From Streptomyces sp. AP-93 (lineage in GTDB: Bacteria > Actinomycetota > Actinomycetes > Streptomycetales > Streptomycetaceae), in the NCBI RefSeq assembly GCF_022808175.1, contig NZ_JALGBX010000001.1, positions 434,001 through 498,000 on the forward strand: DNA of 64,000 nt, written 5' to 3'. How positions within the stretch are numbered: position 1 is the stretch's first letter; every line of letters starts with the position of its first letter. The notes under the pieces were generated by a model. It made no database searches. It saw nothing but the letters and a program-made list of their open reading frames with translations, and was not told where the DNA came from. A program made the translations under genes and the position numbers. This document shows, piece by piece, positions 1 to 11,927 of this stretch.

Positions 1-68
1 CGGCCCGTCCCGCAGGGCCCCGCTCCGCAGGTCCAAGCCCCGCAGGCCTCCGGTAGGGTCGGCAGGCG

Positions 69-1211
69 ATGGACAAGACGCTGATCGTGACCAACGACTT
101 CCCGCCGCGGCCGGGGGGCATCCAGGCCTTCCTGCACAACATGGCGCTGCGCCTGGACCCGGACCAGGTCGTGGTCTACGCCTCCACCTGGAAGCACTCG
201 GCGGAGGGCCGGGCGGCAACCGCGGCCTTCGACGCGGAGCAGCCCTTCCAGGTCGTGCGCGACCGCACGACGATGCTGCTGCCGACGCCCAGGGTCACCC
301 GCCGGGCCGTGGGCCTGCTGCGCGAACACGGCTGCTCGTCGGTGTGGTTCGGCGCCGCGGCCCCGCTGGGCCTGATGGGCCCCGCCCTGCGCAAGGCCGG
401 CGCGCGCCGGATCGTGGCGACCACGCACGGGCACGAGGCGGGCTGGGCGCAGCTCCCGGTCGCGCGCCGACTGCTGCGGCGCATCGGCGAGGGCACGGAC
501 ACCCTGACCTACCTGGGGGAGTACACCCGTTCGCGGATCGCCCCGGCCCTGACGGACCGCGCGGCGGCGCGCATGACGCAGCTCCCGCCGGGGGTGGACG
601 AGAAGACCTTCCATCCGGAGTCGGGTGGCGCGGAGGTGCGGGCGAGGCTGGGCCTGACGGACCGGCCGGTGGTCGTCTGCGTCTCGCGGCTCGTCCCCCG
701 CAAGGGCCAGGACACGCTGATCGAGGCGATGCCGCGGATCCTGGCGGCGCTGCCGGACGCCGTCCTGCTGATCGTCGGCGGCGGCCCCTACGAGGCCGAC
801 CTGCGGGCCCTGGCCGGATCGACCGGGGTCGCGGAGTCCGTCGTGTTCACGGGCGCGGTCCCGTGGTCCGAACTGCCCGCCCACTACGGGGCCGGGGACG
901 TCTTCGCGATGCCCTGCCGGACCCGGCGCGGCGGCCTCGACGTGGAGGGCCTCGGCATCGTCTACCTGGAGGCCTCCGCCACGGGCCTGCCGGTGATCGC
1001 AGGCGACTCCGGCGGCGCCCCGGACGCCGTACTGGACGGGGAGACGGGCTGGGTGGTCCCCGGCGGCGCCCCGGCCGAGACCGCGGAGCGGGTCGTCGCC
1101 CTGCTCCGGGACCCGGCCCTGCGCGCGCGCATGGGCGAGCGCGGCCGTGCCTGGGTCGAGGAGAAGTGGCGCTGGGACCTGCTGGCGGAGCGCCTGCGCG
1201 AGCTGCTGTAG
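69..1211 (+). CDS. pimB: GT4 mannosyltransferase, PimB type
   Basis: A 380-residue glycosyltransferase with GT-B fold. It resembles mycobacterial PimB (Rv2188c), the GDP-mannose-dependent enzyme that adds the second mannose to phosphatidylinositol monomannoside on the inner face of the membrane. Visible signatures are the acceptor-side motif NDFPPRPGGIQ (residues 9-19), THGHE (119-123), SRLVPRKGQD (206-215) and the EX7E donor motif with Glu293 and Glu301 in EGLGIVYLE. Length is typical for the family. A TAGGGT hexamer ends 9 nt before the ATG, so the leader is very short or absent. A strong hairpin downstream probably ends transcription. The family is certain; the exact acceptor is inferred from similarity to the mycobacterial enzyme. 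Confidence 0.88.
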   Translation: MDKTLIVTNDFPPRPGGIQAFLHNMALRLDPDQVVVYASTWKHSAEGRAATAAFDAEQPFQVVRDRTTMLLPTPRVTRRAVGLLREHGCSSVWFGAAAPLGLMGPALRKAGARRIVATTHGHEAGWAQLPVARRLLRRIGEGTDTLTYLGEYTRSRIAPALTDRAAARMTQLPPGVDEKTFHPESGGAEVRARLGLTDRPVVVCVSRLVPRKGQDTLIEAMPRILAALPDAVLLIVGGGPYEADLRALAGSTGVAESVVFTGAVPWSELPAHYGAGDVFAMPCRTRRGGLDVEGLGIVYLEASATGLPVIAGDSGGAPDAVLDGETGWVVPGGAPAETAERVVALLRDPALRARMGERGRAWVEEKWRWDLLAERLRELL

Positions 1212-1293
1212 CGAGCGGGCAAGCGGGCAAGCGGGCAAGCGGGCCAGCGGGCCAGCGGGCCAGCGGGCCAGCGGGCGAGCGAGCCAGCGGGCG
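1211..1293. repeat. 8-bp tandem repeat, about ten copies
   Basis: Directly after the pimB stop codon there are about ten tandem copies of the octamer GCGGGCMA. The first copies end CAA and the later ones CCA or CGA, a pattern expected from replication slippage. The unit is not a multiple of three and lies outside any supported gene. Confidence 0.85.
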
Positions 1294-1311
1294 CCGCGCC
1301 CGACGCCCGGG

Positions 1312-1337
1312 ATCCCCCTTCCGTACGGAGGGGGGAT
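1312..1337. terminator. near-perfect palindromic hairpin between pimB and choA
   Basis: Two 13-nt arms (ATCCCCCTTCCGT and ACGGAGGGGGGAT) pair with a single G-U position, giving a very stable hairpin about 100 bp after pimB. It is the likely terminator for pimB and may insulate the cholesterol oxidase gene. No U-run follows, which is usual in Streptomyces. Confidence 0.6.
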
Positions 1338-1464
1338 TATCGCCCCCCAGGGCCCGATCGCGGGCAGAGTCGATCAAACCGCACGGGCCGCGGCGGGGCC
1401 CGCCTACGGTCGAGCCATGTCTGACTGTCACTCAGAAGCGTGTCAGTGCGGGTTATGGCCGGTT

Positions 1465-3104
<1,640 letters not shown>

Positions 3105-3130
3105 TCAGCGGCCTCCGGCCGCGGGCCGCC

Positions 3131-3146
3131 AGCCCCGCTAGCCCCG

Positions 3147-3157
<11 letters not shown>
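3131..3157. repeat. 9-bp tandem repeat at a convergent gene end
   Basis: Three tandem copies of AGCCCCGNT (ending CT, TT, GT) cover the junction between choA and the 3' end of the reverse-strand acyl-CoA ligase gene. Because the unit is 9 bp, slippage would keep the frame of the ligase C terminus. Confidence 0.7.
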
Positions 3158-4943
<1,786 letters not shown>

Positions 4944-5171
4944 GACTGCTGCTCCTCTGGGCGCCATCGCCACCATGTGGACCGACCGGACGTTACCCAC
5001 CGGTAGTGGGTTCCGGATAGAGGGAACCGGCCAGATGTTCCCTGCGTCACATGCCGCGGCCGTGTCCCACCGACAGTAGTCGACCCGGTTTGCGACTCGG
5101 AAGTAACCGCAGGTCCGGCCGCCTGGCCCGAATCGCTACCCGCGGTGGCCAAGCGCCCCTAGGGTGGCCGC

Positions 5172-5966
5172 ATGGGTGGCTCTATGAGTGGAACGAAGAA
5201 CCGGACACGGATCCACGTCGTCAGCGACGTCCACGGCAACACCGAGGCCCTGGCGCGGGCCGGGGAAGGCGCCGACGCGCTGATCTGCCTCGGCGACCTC
5301 GTCCTCTTCCTCGACTACGCCGACCACTCGCGCGGCATCTTCCCCGACATCTTCGGCGTGGAGAACGCCGACCACATCGTCGAACTGCGCACCGCCCGCC
5401 GTTTCGAGGAGGCCCGGGATTTCGCCCGCGGACTCTGGGCCGGCCTGGACCGGGAACGGCTCGTCGAGGGTGCGGTCCGGCGCCAGTACGCCGAGATGTT
5501 CGCCGCCTTCCCCCGGCCCACGTACGCCACGTACGGAAACGTGGACGTCCCCGGGCTCTGGCCCGAGTACGCCGGCCCCGGCCTCACCGTGCTCGACGGG
5601 CAGCGGGCCGAGATCGGGGGCCGGGTCTTCGGCTTCGTCGGGGGCGGACTGCCCTCGCCGATGCGCACGCCCTACGAGGTGCCCGAAGAGGAGTACGCGG
5701 CCAAGGTGGAGGCGCTGGGCGAGGTCGACGTGCTGTGCTCGCACATCCCGCCGGAGGTGCCGGAGCTCTGCTACGACACCGTGGCGCGGCGCTTCGAGCG
5801 GGGGAGCGGGGCGCTGCTCGCCGCGATCCGCCGGATGAAGCCCCGGTACGCGCTCTTCGGCCACGTGCACCAGCCCCTCGCCCGGCGGATGCGGATCGGC
5901 GCCACCGAGTGCGTGAACGTCGGGCACTTCGCGGCCACGGGAAGGCCGTGGGCCCTGGAGTGGTGA
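5172..5966 (+). CDS. calcineurin-like metallophosphoesterase
   Basis: A 264-residue cytoplasmic protein with the metal-binding motifs of the metallophosphoesterase superfamily in order: SDVHGN (Asp19, His21), LGDL (about 42), YGNVD (about 119), a CSHIPPE histidine (about 186) and GHVHQP near the C terminus. These bind two metals that attack phosphoesters. The substrate cannot be told from sequence. A TAGGGT hexamer ends 6 nt before the ATG, as in leaderless Streptomyces genes. A second in-frame ATG lies at 5184. It is divergent from the acyl-CoA ligase gene. Confidence 0.82.
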   Translation: MGGSMSGTKNRTRIHVVSDVHGNTEALARAGEGADALICLGDLVLFLDYADHSRGIFPDIFGVENADHIVELRTARRFEEARDFARGLWAGLDRERLVEGAVRRQYAEMFAAFPRPTYATYGNVDVPGLWPEYAGPGLTVLDGQRAEIGGRVFGFVGGGLPSPMRTPYEVPEEEYAAKVEALGEVDVLCSHIPPEVPELCYDTVARRFERGSGALLAAIRRMKPRYALFGHVHQPLARRMRIGATECVNVGHFAATGRPWALEW

Positions 5967-6049
5967 GGTCTTGACGCGCGATAGCCTTCACGCGGCGGCC
6001 CAGAACCGTCCGCACACTTCCTCGAACTCCCCCCGGAGGAGCGACCGCG

Positions 6050-6502
6050 ATGGCGGAACACACCAGCTCGAGCATCATGATCGAGGCGTCCCCGGCCGAC
6101 GTCATGGCCGTGATCGCCGACTTCGCCCGCTACCCGGAGTGGACCGGCGAGGTGAAGGAGGCCGAGGTACTGGCGAAGGACGACGTCGGCCGGGCCTCCC
6201 TCGTGCGCCTGCTGCTCGACGCCGGCGCGATCAAGGACGACCACACGCTGGCGTACACCTGGCCCGCCGAGAACACGGTCAGCTGGACGCTGGACAAGTC
6301 CCAGATGCTCCGGCAGCTCGACGGGTCCTACCAGCTGGCGCCGGTCGCGGGGGGTGCGCGCACCGAGGTGACGTACTCGCTGACGGTGGACGTCAAGATC
6401 CCGATGCTCGGCATGATCAAGCGCAAGGCGGAGAAGGTCATCATCGACCGGGCGCTGGCCGGCCTGAAGAAGCGCGTGGAGAGCCACCCCGCCTCCTCTT
6501 GA
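6050..6502 (+). CDS. SRPBCC (START-like) family protein
   Basis: A 150-residue protein with the helix-grip pattern of polyketide cyclase/dehydrase or lipid-transport domains. It opens with a beta strand (SSIMIEASPADVMAVIAD), then FARYPEWTGEVKEAEVL, a string of strands forming a hydrophobic cavity, and a long C-terminal amphipathic helix (IIDRALAGLKKRVES). No signal peptide or membrane segment is visible. The start has a strong GGAGGA site 8 nt upstream. It lies 83 bp after the metallophosphoesterase gene and may be co-transcribed. The ligand is unknown. Confidence 0.8.
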   Translation: MAEHTSSSIMIEASPADVMAVIADFARYPEWTGEVKEAEVLAKDDVGRASLVRLLLDAGAIKDDHTLAYTWPAENTVSWTLDKSQMLRQLDGSYQLAPVAGGARTEVTYSLTVDVKIPMLGMIKRKAEKVIIDRALAGLKKRVESHPASS

Positions 6503-6644
6503 TGCGCCGCTCGCGCGGCTCGGCCCCTGGGGGGCCTCCCCGGCTTCGCGCCGCTGCGCCGGACTCCGTCCGGCGGTGGCCGGTCGGGGCTGCCGCCACT
6601 GCCGTCTGGGGCGGGGGCCGGTGGGCGGGTGCGGCTGGGTCGGC

Positions 6645-6905
6645 CCTGCGGGGCGGGTCCCCTACCCACCCTTCGCCCGTTCCCCGGGCGCTGCCCGGAC
6701 CCTTGCCGCGTGCGGCGCCGTTGCCGGGGGCCAGCCCCCGAACCCCCGCTCCTCAAACGCCGGAGGGGCTGGATTTTCGCCGGCGTCAGCCGTATCCAGC
6801 CTCGCCGGCGTTTGAGGCGCGGGGTCTGGGGCGGAGCCCCAGGGGGGTCCGGGCAGCGCCCGGGGAACGGGCGAAGGGCGGGTCGGGGACTTCGCCCCGC
6901 GCAGC
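6645..6905. repeat. nested inverted repeat element, copy 1
   Basis: This fills most of the 506-bp gene-free gap 6503-7008. The outer arms at 6656-6688 and 6859-6890 are about 32 bp each and nearly perfect inverted copies. The inner arms at 6751-6773 and 6795-6817 carry CCTCAAACGCCGG and its complement. GC-rich side modules such as CTGGGGCGGAGCCCCAG lie between them. Modules with the same sequence recur near 10.9, 31.9, 43.8 and 51.5 kb. No protein is supported in either strand. Confidence 0.85.
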
Positions 6906-7008
6906 GGCACACCCGCAGCCGGGGCTGCGCGCGTACCGGCCGGCCCCGGCCGAAGGGGGCGTGGCAGGCTGGCGGCGGCCACCAGGCACACGCGGAGCAA
7001 GGAGCAGC

Positions 7009-8157
7009 ATGCACACCCTTCTCGTCACCGGCCCCGGCGGCGCCGGGCGGAGCACCGTCGCGGCGGCCACCGCACTCGCCGCCGCACGGCAAGGGCACCG
7101 GGTGCTCCTGCTCTGCGCCGGCCCCGGCGAACCGCCCGTGGCCGCGGAAGGCACGCTCGAGGTGGCCCGCGTCGACTCCGGCGAGGAGTTCCGGCGCGAG
7201 CTCGTCGAGCTGCAGGAGCGCGGCTCCGCGGTGCTCGGGATGCTCGGCGCCCGCCCCCTGCACGCCGACGAGATCACCGAGCTGCCCGGCGCCGAGCAGT
7301 TCGCCCTGCTCCGCGCCCTGCGGCGGGCCGCGGACGAGCCCGGCACCGACCTCGTGGTGGTCGACCTGCCCCCGCTGCACCAGGCGATCACCACCCTCGC
7401 CCTCCCCGCCCAGCTCCGCCGCTACCTCGCCCGGCTGCTCCCCGCGGAGCGCCAGGCGGCCCGCGCCCTGCGCCCCGTACTCGCCCAGCTCGCCGGTGTC
7501 CCCATGCCCGCGCAGTGGCTGTACGAGGCCGCCGCCCGCTGGGACGAGCACCTCGCGGCCGTCCAGGACGTCCTGGAGGCCCCCACCACCTCCGTACGGC
7601 TCGTCGCCGAGCCGGGACCCGCCGCCGACGCCGCGCTGCGCCTGGGCAGGCTCGGGCTCGCCCTGTACCGGCTGCCCGTCTCGGCGCTCGTCGCCAACCG
7701 GATGCTGCCCGCCGGATCCACCGACCCGTGGCTGGCGGGACTCGCCGCCCAGCAGGAGAAGTACGCCGCCCAGTGGGCCGGGGACGAGAGCCTTCCGGTG
7801 CTCCCCGTCCCCCACCTGGGCCGCGACCCGCACGGCCCCGAGGACCTCGCGGAGCTGGCCCCGGCCCCCGCCCCGGCGACCCTGCCCCGCCCCGCCTGGG
7901 CCGTCGAGGACCGGATCGCCGAGGACGGGGTGCTGCTCTGGCGGGTCCCGCTGCCCGGCGCCGAGAAGCGCGAGCTCGGCCTGGTCCGGCGCGGAGACGA
8001 GCTGCTGCTCACGGTGGGCCCGTACCGCAGGATCGTTCCCCTGCCCGCCGCGCTGCGCCGCTGCACGGTCTCCGGGGCCGCCCTCGCCGACGGCGAGCTC
8101 CGCATCCGCTTCACCCCGGACCCGGACCTGTGGCCCCGGAGCGGCGAGAAGGCGTAG
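7009..8157 (+). CDS. ArsA-like ATPase family protein, degenerate P-loop
   Basis: A 382-residue protein with the layout of ArsA/Get3-type ATPases: an N-terminal nucleotide-binding half and a C-terminal HSP20-like beta domain starting near residue 300 (AVEDRIAEDGVLLWRVPLPGAEK). The P-loop reads GPGGAGRST (8-16), where active relatives have lysine at both the signature and Walker positions; here they are Pro9 and Arg14. DLVVVDLPP near 110-120 takes the place of switch II. ATP hydrolysis is therefore doubtful. AAGGAG lies 4 nt before the ATG. The preceding gap is filled by a repeat element, so it has its own promoter or relies on read-through. The partner is unknown. Confidence 0.72.
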   Translation: MHTLLVTGPGGAGRSTVAAATALAAARQGHRVLLLCAGPGEPPVAAEGTLEVARVDSGEEFRRELVELQERGSAVLGMLGARPLHADEITELPGAEQFALLRALRRAADEPGTDLVVVDLPPLHQAITTLALPAQLRRYLARLLPAERQAARALRPVLAQLAGVPMPAQWLYEAAARWDEHLAAVQDVLEAPTTSVRLVAEPGPAADAALRLGRLGLALYRLPVSALVANRMLPAGSTDPWLAGLAAQQEKYAAQWAGDESLPVLPVPHLGRDPHGPEDLAELAPAPAPATLPRPAWAVEDRIAEDGVLLWRVPLPGAEKRELGLVRRGDELLLTVGPYRRIVPLPAALRRCTVSGAALADGELRIRFTPDPDLWPRSGEKA

Positions 8158-8222
8158 CCGGCGGTTTGGAGGGCCCCGGGGCCCTGGGGGGCGTACCACC
8201 GTTCGGGTAACGTCGGAGGTAG

Positions 8223-8273
8223 CAGGAGTCCGTACCGTGTGGGAGTCCGCACCGTGCAGGAGTCCGCACCGCA
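8223..8273. repeat. 17-bp tandem repeat, three copies
   Basis: Three adjacent copies of a 17-mer close to CAGGAGTCCGCACCGTG lie 30 bp before the DUF5304 gene. Each copy carries AGGAGT or GGGAGT, so it contains ribosome-site-like sequences that are not used. It occupies the leader of the gene. Confidence 0.75.
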
Positions 8274-8303
8274 CGCCCAGCCGCCGCCGCAGGAGAGTCC
8301 GCC

Positions 8304-8822
8304 ATGAGCGAGGCCACCGACCGCCCCACCGATGCCTCCGTCGATCCCGCCGGGGACGACGCCTGGGCCGAGGCCTGCGCCGAGGACCTCGCCGCCGAGC
8401 GGGAGCGCCGCAGGTCCGAGCAGGGCGCCTCCGCGGGCGCCGGCACCGGGACCGCCGCCGAGGAGCTGTTCAAGCTCTTCGAGGCCGTCGCGGACAAGGT
8501 TTCCGACAAGGTCTCCGCGCTGAACAACCCGCTGTTCGGCGTCGCCGCGCAGGGCGCCGTACGGCAGTTCGTCAACCAGGCGAAGACCGCCGCCAAACCC
8601 GTCGTCGAACGCAACCCCGAGGTCTTCGACCACCTCGCGGCGGCCGGCTCGGAGCTGCTCGCCGCCTACCGCTCCGCGGTCGAGGGCCACGAGCGCCGCT
8701 GGACGCGCGACGAGCCGGCCCCCGGGCGGGGGAGCGGGCCCACAGGGAAGGCCTCCGGGAACGCAGAGGACCCCCGTGACGAGGGAGACGGCGGCCCGGC
8801 CGAGCGGATCGATCTCGACTGA
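8304..8822 (+). CDS. DUF5304 family protein
   Basis: A 172-residue acidic protein without membrane segments. The N terminus is Asp/Glu/Ala-rich and probably disordered. Residues about 50-135 form a conserved helical core (EELFKLFEAVADKVSDKVSA, then FVNQAKTAAKPVVERNP and HLAAAGSELLAAYRSAVE). The C terminus is again low in complexity. This matches DUF5304, found in actinomycetes next to the ArsA-like gene and glkA. AGGAGAG precedes the ATG. Function is unknown; the arrangement suggests co-transcription with the ArsA-like gene upstream. Confidence 0.75.
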   Translation: MSEATDRPTDASVDPAGDDAWAEACAEDLAAERERRRSEQGASAGAGTGTAAEELFKLFEAVADKVSDKVSALNNPLFGVAAQGAVRQFVNQAKTAAKPVVERNPEVFDHLAAAGSELLAAYRSAVEGHERRWTRDEPAPGRGSGPTGKASGNAEDPRDEGDGGPAERIDLD

Positions 8823-8883
8823 ACCCCGCCCTCCCTCGGGTACGGTTGACAGCGGCGGGGTTTGACCGGAAACCGAGGGACTA

Positions 8884-9825
8884 ATGGGACTCACCATCGG
8901 CGTCGACATCGGCGGCACGAAGATCGCGGCCGGCGTGGTCGACGAAGACGGCACCATCCTTGAGACGTACAAGGTGCCCACCCCGCCGACCGCGGACGGA
9001 GTGACGGACGCGATCTGCGCCGCCGTGTCCGAGGTCAGCGCCAGCCACACCATCGACGCGGTCGGCATCGGCGCCGCCGGATACGTCGACGACAAGCGCG
9101 CGACCGTACTCTTCGCGCCGAACATCAACTGGCGGCACGAGCCGCTCAAGGACAAGGTCGAGCAGCGCATCGGCCTGCCCGTGGTCGTCGAGAACGACGC
9201 CAACTGCGCCGCCTGGGGCGAGTACCGCTTCGGCGCCGGCCAGGGCCACGAGGACGTCATCTGCATCACGCTCGGCACGGGCCTGGGCGGCGGCATCATC
9301 ATCGGCAACAAGCTCCGGCGCGGACGCTTCGGCGTGGCCGCCGAGTTCGGCCACATCCGGGTGGTCCCGGACGGCCTGCTGTGCGGCTGCGGCAGCCAGG
9401 GCTGCTGGGAGCAGTACGCCTCCGGTCGCGCCCTCGTCCGGTACGCCAAGCAGCGCGCCAACGCCACCCCCGAGAACGCGAAGGCCCTCCTGGCGCTCGG
9501 CGACGGCACCCCCGAGGGCATCGAGGGCAAGCACATCAGCGAGGCGGCCCGGGCCGGCGACCTGGTGGCCATCGACTCCTTCCGCGAGCTGGCCCGTTGG
9601 GCGGGCGCCGGCCTCGCGGACCTGGCCTCGCTCTTCGACCCGTCGGCCTTCATCGTCGGCGGCGGCGTCTCGGACGAGGGCGACCTGGTCCTCGACCCGA
9701 TCCGCAAGTCCTTCAAGCGCTGGCTGATCGGCGGCGCGTGGCGCCCGCACGCGCAGGTGCTCGCGGCGCAGCTGGGCGGCAAGGCCGGCCTGGTCGGCGC
9801 GGCGGACCTGGCGCGCCAGGGCTGA
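8884..9825 (+). CDS. glkA: ROK-family glucokinase
   Basis: A 313-residue ROK kinase that phosphorylates glucose with ATP. In Streptomyces, GlkA is also needed for glucose repression. Motifs: phosphate loop GVDIGGTK (6-13), catalytic Asp105 in VENDAN, second phosphate motif TLGTGLGGG (129-137), and the ROK zinc site His157 with Cys167, Cys169 and Cys174 in CGCGSQGCWEQ. GAGGGA precedes the ATG. A TTGACA hexamer lies about 35 bp upstream. It follows the DUF5304 gene by 61 bp and ends before a strong terminator. Length and motifs fit functional glucokinase. Confidence 0.95.
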   Translation: MGLTIGVDIGGTKIAAGVVDEDGTILETYKVPTPPTADGVTDAICAAVSEVSASHTIDAVGIGAAGYVDDKRATVLFAPNINWRHEPLKDKVEQRIGLPVVVENDANCAAWGEYRFGAGQGHEDVICITLGTGLGGGIIIGNKLRRGRFGVAAEFGHIRVVPDGLLCGCGSQGCWEQYASGRALVRYAKQRANATPENAKALLALGDGTPEGIEGKHISEAARAGDLVAIDSFRELARWAGAGLADLASLFDPSAFIVGGGVSDEGDLVLDPIRKSFKRWLIGGAWRPHAQVLAAQLGGKAGLVGAADLARQG

Positions 9826-9850
9826 GCCCTGCGGCCACCCGTATCGGCGG

Positions 9851-9886
9851 ACTGCCCGCCGCGCCCCCTGGGGTGCGGCGGGCAGT
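9851..9886 (+). terminator. glkA terminator hairpin
   Basis: A 17-bp stem (ACTGCCCGCCGCGCCCC with its complement, one G-U pair) with only 2 nt at the centre lies 25 bp after glkA. It separates glkA from the next gene, whose -10-like TATGTT starts 5 bp later. Confidence 0.85.
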
Positions 9887-9904
9887 CTCGTTATGTTGCC
9901 GGGT

Positions 9905-10672
9905 ATGGAACTGGAACAGGAACGCGCCGAGCTGCAGAACTCCCGTACCGAAGCCGATGGTTCCGCCGTGATCCGGGTGCTCTCCTACAACGTCCGCTCG
10001 CTGCGCGACGACGAGGACGCGCTGGCGCGGGTGATCCGCGCCTGCGCACCGGACCTGGTGTGCATCCAGGAGGCACCGCGGTTCTTCCGGTGGCGCAAGC
10101 ACGCGGCGCGGCTGGCCGCGAAGTGCGACCTGGTGGTCCTGTCGGGCGGCGCGACGGCGGCGGGACCGCTCCTCCTGTGTTCGCTACGGGCCTTCGTGGA
10201 GCGGACCGAGGACATCCTGCTGCCGTTGACGCCGGGCCGCCACCGGCGGGGTTTCGCCACGGCGGTCGTACGCCTGGGCGGGGTCCGGGTCGGGGTGCTG
10301 AGCGCGCACCTGTCGCTGGACGGGCCCGAACGGCTGGCCCAGTCGGAGCTGCTCCTGGAGCGGCTCGCCGGGATGGACGTGCCGTACGCGATCGCGGCGG
10401 GGGACATCAACGAGGGGCCGTCGGGGGCGGCCTTCCGCCGGCTGGCGGGGGCCCTGCAGGACTGTCGGGTGGTGGCGCCGTGGGGTGGGGAGCACACGTG
10501 GGTGCGGTCGTCGCCGCCGCGGCGGATCGACGCGGTCTTCGCCAGTGCGGGCGTGGAGGTCCTCGCCTGCGGTGTCCCCGAGGGGCTGCCGGGAGTCACC
10601 TCCGCGGACCTCGCCCGCGCGACGGACCACCTCCCGGTCCTGGCCGCCCTCCGGCTGCCCGCACCTTCTTGA
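9905..10672 (+). CDS. endonuclease/exonuclease/phosphatase family protein
   Basis: A 255-residue protein of the EEP superfamily (DNase I/AP endonuclease/phosphatase fold). Motifs in order: SYNVRS, the metal-binding Glu in CIQEAPRF, SAHLS, AGDINEG and the catalytic TDHLPV near the C terminus. Substrate could be nucleic acid, lipid or nucleotide; relatives in Streptomyces have not to my knowledge been assigned. TATGTT ends 7 nt before ATG 9905, pointing to a leaderless transcript. An upstream in-frame ATG at 9893 lies inside that -10 and is less likely. The last bases, including the stop codon, are tandemly duplicated (see findings). Confidence 0.82.
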   Translation: MELEQERAELQNSRTEADGSAVIRVLSYNVRSLRDDEDALARVIRACAPDLVCIQEAPRFFRWRKHAARLAAKCDLVVLSGGATAAGPLLLCSLRAFVERTEDILLPLTPGRHRRGFATAVVRLGGVRVGVLSAHLSLDGPERLAQSELLLERLAGMDVPYAIAAGDINEGPSGAAFRRLAGALQDCRVVAPWGGEHTWVRSSPPRRIDAVFASAGVEVLACGVPEGLPGVTSADLARATDHLPVLAALRLPAPS

Positions 10673-10869
10673 TGCACCCCTCCCTTCTTGATGCACCCCT
10701 CGCACCGCTGTGCGGGCTTCGGGCTGCTGCGCCGGGCACCTTTTCGACGCGCCGCTTGCACCGCTGCGCGGGCTTCGCGTCGCTGCGCCGGACTCCGTCC
10801 GGCGGTGGCTGGTCGGTGCTGCTGCCACGGCCGCCTGTCGCTGGGGCCGGTGGGTGGGTGCGGGTGGGT

Positions 10870-11225
10870 TGGCCCTGCGGGGCAGGGTCCCCTACCCGCC
10901 CTTCGCCCGTTCCCCGGGCTGTGCCCGGACCCTTGCCGTGTGCGGCGCCGTTGCCGGGGACCAGTCCCCGGACCCCTGCGCCTCAAACGCCGGCGAGGCT
11001 GGATGTGCCCGACGGGGCTGGAAGGGCCGGGGGCGGCTGGAAATAGCCCGGGCAATCCACCGCGGTGCGCGCAGCGCTGCGCGCACGTGCACCCCGAGGC
11101 CGGCCAAAACCCGGCCCCGCCGGCGTTTGAGGCGATCTTTTCAGCCCGTCCGGCGCTTGAGGACCGGGTCCGGGCAGCGCCCGGGGAACGGTGGAAGGGC
11201 GGGTAGGGGACTTCGCCCCGCAGGG
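10870..11225. repeat. nested inverted repeat element, copy 2
   Basis: This is the main content of the 673-bp gene-free stretch 10673-11345. Outer arms lie at 10887-10918 and 11180-11211, with inner CCTCAAACGCCGGCGAGG at 10981 and its inverted partner at about 11119-11132. A third diverged inner module is at 11141-11163. The left flank 10780-10870 also matches the flank of copy 1. Three AGCGGAAC octamers follow at 11258-11281. No gene is supported. Confidence 0.85.
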
Positions 11226-11345
11226 CCGGCCACCTGCACCCGCCCACCGGCCCGCGCAGCGGAACAGCGGAACAGCGGAACGGCGGGAGCGGTCCGGGCT
11301 CCGCGTAGCGGAATGCCGCGGCGGCGGAGCAGCCAGGGCCTCGGG

Positions 11346-11927
11346 CTAGACCACCGCGCCCCGACCGGGGTCGTCGTCCTCGTCATCGCCCGTGGACATC
11401 CGCGCGACCAGCGTGGCGAAGCCGCCCAGGAAGCCGCCGACGCCCAGCGTCGTCAGCCACCAGGTCATCTCCCACTGGAGCAGCACCGCCAGGAGCAGCA
11501 GGACCGGTCCGCCCACCACCGCCAGCCAGGCGAACTTCGACGTCGTGTCCGCCTCCGGCAGCTCCGGCTCCGGGGGTACGAAGTGCCCCTCGTCCTTCGC
11601 GGTCCCGGGGGAGTCGTCGGGGTCGGCCAGGGAGTGGTCCCGCGGCCCCGCCCCCGCGCCGCCCACGCCCGGGGCGAACACCACCGAGCTGCCCAGAGCC
11701 GCCGCAGGCGGTTCCGGGGCGGCCGGGCTCGCCGGGTCGGCCGGGGGCACCGGGCCCGCCGCCGGTTTCACGTCCTCCTCCGGCAGGAGGAGGTTCTCGA
11801 TCGGCCGGAACGGTCTCGCGCCCGGCGGATCCGCCGGCTCCTGGCCGTAGCCGGCCACGATCGCCGCCCACGCCGCTTCCTCGTCCAGCGGGGGAACACC
11901 CCCGGACGACTCCTCGTGCTCAGCCAC
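11346..11927 (-). CDS. hypothetical protein with C-terminal membrane hairpin
   Basis: A 193-residue protein I cannot assign. The first 120 residues are rich in Pro, Ala, Gly and acidic residues and probably disordered; WAAIVAGYGQEPADPPG near the start is the most protein-like part. Two hydrophobic segments near the C terminus (FAWLAVVGGPVLLLLAVLL and WLTTLGVGGFLGGFATLVA) form a membrane hairpin, followed by an acidic tail. The GTG start at 11927 overlaps the stop of the esterase gene by 8 nt, so translation is coupled. The longer reading from 12011 runs inside the esterase gene and is not supported. Confidence 0.72.
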   Translation of the reverse strand: MAEHEESSGGVPPLDEEAAWAAIVAGYGQEPADPPGARPFRPIENLLLPEEDVKPAAGPVPPADPASPAAPEPPAAALGSSVVFAPGVGGAGAGPRDHSLADPDDSPGTAKDEGHFVPPEPELPEADTTSKFAWLAVVGGPVLLLLAVLLQWEMTWWLTTLGVGGFLGGFATLVARMSTGDDEDDDPGRGAVV

